From contig CAMLET010000009.1 in assembly GCA_946479125.1 (NCBI GenBank), forward strand, positions 1 through 17,576: a stretch of 17,576 nucleotides of DNA. Direction: 5' to 3'. The notes below the pieces were generated by a model. That model was not told the origin of the DNA and ran no database searches. It was given only the letters and a program-made list of their open reading frames with translations. The stretch's first letter is position 1, and each line of letters begins with the position of its first letter. A program made the position numbers and the translations under genes. This stretch comes from an uncultured Flavobacteriales bacterium. Lineage in GTDB: Bacteria; Bacteroidota; Bacteroidia; Flavobacteriales; Crocinitomicaceae. Below, one piece after another: positions 14,029 to 17,576 of the stretch.

Positions 14029-14922
14029 ATGAAGCTAGCACTAGAACGCCCGTTAGTGATGTTAGATCTTGAAACAACAGGATTAGACATTACAAAAGAT
14101 CGCATTATTCAAATTGGGATGGTAAAAACCAATCCTGATGGAACTGAGGAAGATTTCAAAGCATTTGTCAATCCCGAAATGCCGATCCCAAACGAGAGTT
14201 CTGAGATTCATGGACTTTATGATGCAGACGTGAAGGATGCGAAGACATTTGCTGAAATAGCAGACGAATTGGCTGCTTTTATTGGTGATGCTGATTTAGC
14301 TGGTTACAATTCCAATAAATTCGATATTCCTGTTTTGGCTGAAGCTTTTTTACGCGCTGAGCATTCCTTTTCATTGAAAAACAGAGCTTGTATCGATGTT
14401 CAGAACATTTTCCACAAGATGGAACAACGCACATTGGCTGCAGCTTACCAATTCTATTGCAATAAAAAAATTGAAAACGCTCACGATGCTTTGGTGGATA
14501 CAAAAGTAACGCTGGACGTGTTTAAAGCGCAATTGGAACGCTATGCTGATCTTCCTACAAGTGCGAAGGAGCTGGCAGATTTCACCCGAATGGGAACAAA
14601 CGAATGGGCCGATTTTGCCGGTCGATTGGCTAGAAACGAGAAAGGCGAATTGTGCTACAACTTTGGAAAACAAAAGGGAAAAACCATTGAGCAAATCGCT
14701 AAAGAAGAACCAGGTTATTTTGGCTGGATGTTGAATGCCGATTTCCCGCTTTACACTAAAATGTTGTTGAAAGAAGAAATGGAGCGCCTGAAGGCAAAAC
14801 GCAAAGCGAATGAACCACAGCAAACGCAACAGCAGCATAAACCAAAACCGAAGCAAGAATCAGAATCTGATTTGAGCATAGAAGATAAGCTGAAAGCATT
14901 GCAGAATAAGTTCAAGAAATAA
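14029..14922 (+). CDS. DEDDh 3'-5' exonuclease with ExoX-like C-terminal domain
   Basis: This 297-residue protein starts at ATG 14029, 40 bases after the previous stop. Residues 8-170 form an RNase T/DnaQ-type exonuclease with all catalytic residues: Asp13 and Glu15 (VMLDLETTGLD), Asp99 (GYNSNKFDIPVL), His152 and Asp157 (ENAHDALVDT). After a short spacer, residues 208-240 (CYNFGKQKGKTIEQ then PGYFGWMLNADFP) match the small GKykGk...PgYl.Wml domain found at the C-terminus of exodeoxyribonuclease X-like proteins. The end is a Gln/Lys/Pro-rich linker (262-280) and a final basic helix (DLSIEDKLKALQNKFKK). It is predicted to remove nucleotides from DNA or RNA 3' ends in repair or RNA turnover. It is not the replicative epsilon subunit by context. 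No terminator hairpin follows; a tandem-repeat array begins nine bases after the stop codon. Confidence 0.9.
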   Translation: MKLALERPLVMLDLETTGLDITKDRIIQIGMVKTNPDGTEEDFKAFVNPEMPIPNESSEIHGLYDADVKDAKTFAEIADELAAFIGDADLAGYNSNKFDIPVLAEAFLRAEHSFSLKNRACIDVQNIFHKMEQRTLAAAYQFYCNKKIENAHDALVDTKVTLDVFKAQLERYADLPTSAKELADFTRMGTNEWADFAGRLARNEKGELCYNFGKQKGKTIEQIAKEEPGYFGWMLNADFPLYTKMLLKEEMERLKAKRKANEPQQTQQQHKPKPKQESESDLSIEDKLKALQNKFKK

Positions 14923-14930
14923 TTCAATCG

Positions 14931-15010
14931 TTCAAAGAATTCAAAGAGTTCAAAGAGTTCAAAGAGTTCAAAGAGTTCAAAGAGTTCAAAGAGTTCAAAG
15001 AGTTCAAAGT
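14931..15010. repeat. 9-bp tandem repeat array, unit TTCAAAGAG
   Basis: One variant unit (TTCAAAGAA, 14931-14939) is followed by seven identical TTCAAAGAG units (14940-15002) and a last partial unit TTCAAAGT (15003-15010). There is no spacer between units, so this is a microsatellite-like VNTR, not a CRISPR array. It lies in the gap between the exonuclease and FAH-family genes. Confidence 0.95.
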
Positions 15011-15021
15011 TGTTTAAACTA

Positions 15022-15054
15022 ATCTTTTGATCTTTTGATCTTTTGATCTTTTTG
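15022..15054. repeat. 8-bp tandem repeat array, unit ATCTTTTG
   Basis: Three identical ATCTTTTG units (15022-15045) and one expanded unit ATCTTTTTG (15046-15054) follow the 9-bp array by 11 bases and end 16 bases before the next start codon. The unit is roughly complementary to the TTCAAAGAG units upstream, so a long imperfect hairpin could form in the transcript. Confidence 0.85.
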
Positions 15055-15070
15055 AATAAAAAATTAAAGT

Positions 15071-15682
15071 ATGAAAATCATTTGTATTGGAAGAAATTAC
15101 GCTGACCACGCGAAAGAATTGAATAATGCTGTTCCAACTGAACCTGTGTTCTTCATGAAACCAGATACTGCTTTATTGCAGGCTGGTTCAGATTTCTACA
15201 TTCCTGATTTTTCATCAAGCATTCATTATGAATGCGAGTTGGTTTTGAAGATCAAAAAAGTTGGAAAGCATATTCCTGTGGATTTTGCCTCGGAGTACTT
15301 CGATGAAATTGGCCTGGGAATAGACTTTACTGCTCGTGATATTCAGGAAGAACAAAAACAGAAATCACTTCCTTGGGAAAAAGCGAAAGCATTCGATAAC
15401 AGCGCGCCCATGGGACAACGTTTTCTTGCTTTAAATCTTTTTGACGCAGGAAACATCAACTTCGAATTAAAGAAAAACGGAAATACTGTTCAGGAAGGAA
15501 ATACAAAAGATTGCATTTTCAACTTCAATCAGATTGTCGCGTTCGTTTCTCAGTACATTACCCTTAAAACCGGCGATCTTATCTTCACAGGAACTCCTGC
15601 AGGAGTTGGTCCGGTAGCTATTGGTGATCATTTGGAAGGATTTATTGAAGGGGAGAAATTGTTGGATCTGAATATTAAGTAA
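15071..15682 (+). CDS. Fumarylacetoacetate hydrolase (FAH) family protein, FAHD1/acylpyruvase-like
   Basis: This compact 203-residue enzyme is a single FAH catalytic domain. IICIGRNYADHAKEL at the N-terminus and the FFMKPDTALL segment are typical of the family. The divalent-metal ligands are Glu54 and Glu56 (IHYECELVLKI) and Asp85 (GLGIDFTARDIQ), and the following PWEKAKAFDNSAPMG and DLIFTGTPAGVGPV loops complete the active site. It is predicted to cleave C-C bonds in acylpyruvates or decarboxylate/tautomerise oxaloacetate, as FAHD1-type enzymes do; the true substrate is not set by the sequence. No aromatic catabolism genes surround it, which favours a housekeeping metabolite-repair role. The stop is six bases before the start of the next gene, so they are probably cotranscribed. 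Confidence 0.9.
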   Translation: MKIICIGRNYADHAKELNNAVPTEPVFFMKPDTALLQAGSDFYIPDFSSSIHYECELVLKIKKVGKHIPVDFASEYFDEIGLGIDFTARDIQEEQKQKSLPWEKAKAFDNSAPMGQRFLALNLFDAGNINFELKKNGNTVQEGNTKDCIFNFNQIVAFVSQYITLKTGDLIFTGTPAGVGPVAIGDHLEGFIEGEKLLDLNIK

Positions 15683-15688
15683 AACAAC

Positions 15689-16564
15689 ATGAAACAACCG
15701 GTCTTCCTTGTCGGCTTAATCTCTTCCGTATTATTTTCTTGCTCTGCTGAAAAAAACAAGGATAAAACAGTTTTAGAGCAAATGAATCTAAAGTCCACTG
15801 TGAAGACAGTTGAAATAACTGCTTCGACTATAAGCAATGATGAAAGTGAATCAGAAATTCCGACGTACACTGCGCATCTTTCTTTCAGCAAAAATGGAGA
15901 ATTACTATCATCTCTTTCGAAATTCTACGCCACTGAAACCAAAAAATGGGTTTCGTACCTGAAAATCTATAACGATCATGGTGATGTGATAAAAGAATCT
16001 GTAAACGACACTACTTATATTATTTTACACACTTACAAATACAATAATCAGGGACAAAAGACCAAAGAATTAATTGAGCGGAAAGATAATGGTGACAAGA
16101 AAGTTATCATCTACACTTACACTACAGATGGCTTGTTGGTAAAAGCTACCTTAACCAATGATGACATAACTTTCACACGTGAATACTATTACGACGAGAA
16201 CGGCAACAACATCAAGCAGATCATTTTAAAAAATGGAGAAAAGGTAACTACAGGCATTTTCAAGTACAACGAAAACAATAGATTGATTTCATCACTTTAC
16301 GAAGCTAAAGAAGGATCATATTCTAAGAAATTAACGTTGAATGAAAAAGGTGATGCTATTAAAGAAATATCATCTGGAAAATCAACAAATAGCGAGTTCT
16401 ATATTGAGTTCCAGGATTTCCAGTCGCTTGGGTTTACTTTGAAAAAAGAAACTTCCACCGCTTCATATACTTACGATTCAAAAAACAACTGGACGGTAAG
16501 GAAAAGCTCTTATCAATCCAAAAAGAAGAAATATATTGAAAAGCGTGTGATTACGTATTATTAA
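15689..16564 (+). CDS. Lipoprotein with YD/RHS-like short repeats
   Basis: This 291-residue protein starts at ATG 15689, six bases after the FAH-family gene. The leader MKQPVFLVGLISSVLFSCSA carries a lipobox LFSC with Cys18 as the lipidation site. The mature part is made of repeated beta strands with the pattern 'Y.Y...G......' and turns such as YKYNNQGQKTKE, YTYTTDGLLVKA, YYYDENGNNIKQ, FKYNENNRLISS and LTLNEKGDAIKE, at about 22-25 residue spacing between about residues 110 and 240. Such YD-like or MORN-like strands are frequent in Bacteroidota lipoproteins of unknown role. It is probably anchored to the outer or inner membrane; surface export cannot be judged. I do not recognise a specific family. 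Confidence 0.8.
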   Translation: MKQPVFLVGLISSVLFSCSAEKNKDKTVLEQMNLKSTVKTVEITASTISNDESESEIPTYTAHLSFSKNGELLSSLSKFYATETKKWVSYLKIYNDHGDVIKESVNDTTYIILHTYKYNNQGQKTKELIERKDNGDKKVIIYTYTTDGLLVKATLTNDDITFTREYYYDENGNNIKQIILKNGEKVTTGIFKYNENNRLISSLYEAKEGSYSKKLTLNEKGDAIKEISSGKSTNSEFYIEFQDFQSLGFTLKKETSTASYTYDSKNNWTVRKSSYQSKKKKYIEKRVITYY

Positions 16565-16592
16565 AACAAAAATTACACAGAATAACTTGAAC

Positions 16593-16630
16593 AAAAAAGG
16601 GAATCTACATCTGCAGATTCCCTTATTATT
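16593..16630. terminator. Bidirectional terminator between convergent genes
   Basis: A 10-bp stem (AAGGGAATCT at 16597-16606 with AGATTCCCTT at 16615-16624) has an 8-base loop. An A-run precedes it and ATTATTT follows, so it can end transcription from the lipoprotein gene (plus) and from the T9SS protein gene (minus), whose stops are 29 bases before and 18 bases after the hairpin. Confidence 0.8.
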
Positions 16631-16642
16631 TATGCTTAATTT

Positions 16643-17576
16643 CTATTGTCTGTTGACAATCACTTTTCCAACGTAATGGTTATTCCCATCAGTCAGTACA
16701 ATCTGATAACTTCCGGTAGCCAACTGATGAACATCAATTTGATGTACCATACCATCCAGAATTCCTTCCTGCACTATTCTTCCGGAAACATCATAAAGTT
16801 TCATTTCCATTCGAGCGTTTGAAGGAAGTTCCAATGTAAAATTGTCTGAAGTTGGGTTTGGATATAACAGAATACCCGCACTCGACAAATCGTTAATTCC
16901 ACCGAACTCAACCAACTCACAACCTGATTCATCTGTACAAGAACCCAGCGTAATTTCTACCGCATACAATCCAGTTTCGGTTACTGTATACGACTGCTGA
17001 GTGGCTCCATTGATCGGCGTTTGGAACGTACAATCGTACCACTGATACGTAGCTCCGGCTTGATTTGCCGTAATTGTACTTCCGGAAACAGATGTTGTTA
17101 CGTCGATCGTCACTTCCTGAGTAGTAATGGCGTTACTTGTAACCGTTGCTGATGTAGCACAAGCAGCATTGCTCGTTAGAACACAAGTAAACACATCACC
17201 ATTATTCCAAAGTGAGGTTGAATAGGTATTCCCACCAGTTCCGTAGTTCTGACCATTCTTCTTCCATTGGTAGCTTGGATTCGATCCACCATTCGTTATT
17301 GTTGCAGTGAACGTAACACTTTGGTGCTCACAAACCGGCATCGTCGGATTACTTGTAATTGTAATCGATGGTGTTACACTAGAGTTAACTGTTTTCGAAA
17401 TACTGTTACTCAAAAAGGTTGTGGTGGTAATACATGGTGCATTACTGATTAACTCACATGTTACAGCATCGCCAGTTACAAGCGTGTTGTTCGAATAAAT
17501 TGAACTATTTGTTCCAACATTCGTTCCGTTCAATTTCCATTGATAAACTGGTGTACTTCCGCCGTTGGTAATATTT
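16643..17576 (-). CDS. T9SS-secreted surface protein with Ig-like repeats and type A sorting domain, 5' partial
   Basis: The minus-strand frame stays open to the right edge, so at least 310 residues of a longer protein are present. The visible N-terminal part has two Ig/PKD-like repeats of about 85 residues, marked by NGGSTPVYQWKLNGTNVGTN and NGGSNPSYQWKKNGQNYGTG, each followed by 'GD.(V/F)TC.L.SNA.C' with a conserved cysteine pair. A further beta domain ends in TGLYAVEITLGSCTDESGC. The last ~75 residues, from ILLYPNPTSDNFTLELP through LYDVSGRIVQEG to YVGKVIVNRQ, are a type A T9SS C-terminal sorting domain, normally removed or processed on export to the cell surface. The function is unknown; adhesion is the usual suggestion for such repeat proteins. 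The true start lies beyond the window. Confidence 0.9.
   Translation of the reverse strand, partial: NITNGGSTPVYQWKLNGTNVGTNSSIYSNNTLVTGDAVTCELISNAPCITTTTFLSNSISKTVNSSVTPSITITSNPTMPVCEHQSVTFTATITNGGSNPSYQWKKNGQNYGTGGNTYSTSLWNNGDVFTCVLTSNAACATSATVTSNAITTQEVTIDVTTSVSGSTITANQAGATYQWYDCTFQTPINGATQQSYTVTETGLYAVEITLGSCTDESGCELVEFGGINDLSSAGILLYPNPTSDNFTLELPSNARMEMKLYDVSGRIVQEGILDGMVHQIDVHQLATGSYQIVLTDGNNHYVGKVIVNRQ

Noticed and set aside
14371..14856. A 161-codon open frame on the minus strand inside the exonuclease gene
   Set aside because: The plus-strand frame encodes a complete DEDDh exonuclease with all catalytic residues; the antisense product has no recognisable domain and an odd, Phe/Cys-rich composition.
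14931..15010. Possible CRISPR array
   Set aside because: The 9-bp units are contiguous without spacers and no cas genes are present; it is a simple tandem repeat.

Overview
The window looks like a piece of a Bacteroidota chromosome, most likely a marine or freshwater member of Flavobacteriales (a Fluviicola/Crocinitomicaceae-like organism is my best guess). This rests on the low GC content, the absence of clear Shine-Dalgarno sequences, TAnnTTTG-like promoter boxes, a type IX secretion (T9SS) C-terminal sorting domain on a cell-surface protein, and two TPR/PD40-propeller/OmpA envelope proteins of the PorE-like kind. I see no transposase, integrase, phage gene, CRISPR array, tRNA or rRNA.

Layout from left to right. 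Positions 1-363 hold the end of a beta-propeller protein of the two-component-regulator-propeller type. A small exported protein (406-1014) and an exported FAD-dependent oxidoreductase (1164-2579) follow on the same strand. A DUF1573-like exported protein (2594-3898, minus) converges on the oxidoreductase. Next comes a compact block: a GNAT acetyltransferase (4095-4613, plus), a small DUF4287-like protein (4658-4861, minus) and a TrpG/PabA-type glutamine amidotransferase (4916-5488, minus). Two unrelated families of inverted repeats bracket this block in a nested way. Then come a large GT2 glycosyltransferase fused to a degenerate WcaJ/WbaP-like membrane module (5779-7734), a lipoyl E2 acyltransferase (7878-9248), two tandem PorE-like paralogues (9330-11687 and 11892-13988), a DEDDh exonuclease (14029-14922), a fumarylacetoacetate-hydrolase-family enzyme (15071-15682) and a repeat-rich lipoprotein (15689-16564). 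The window closes with the 3' part of a T9SS-exported Ig-like repeat protein on the minus strand (16643-17576).

The genes do not form one pathway. Two are central-metabolism enzymes (E2, FAH-family). One enzyme supplies ammonia from glutamine to chorismate metabolism. One handles nucleic acids. At least seven products are predicted to be exported or envelope-bound. The best candidates for new biology are the GT2-pseudo-phosphoglycosyltransferase fusion, the asymmetric divergence of the two PorE-like paralogues, and the density of different short intergenic repeat families: AACGCAAAG hairpins, CACATAG arrays, a 34-bp GC-rich palindrome, a 9-bp tandem array and an 8-bp tandem array. I could not identify a complete new defence or mobile system here.
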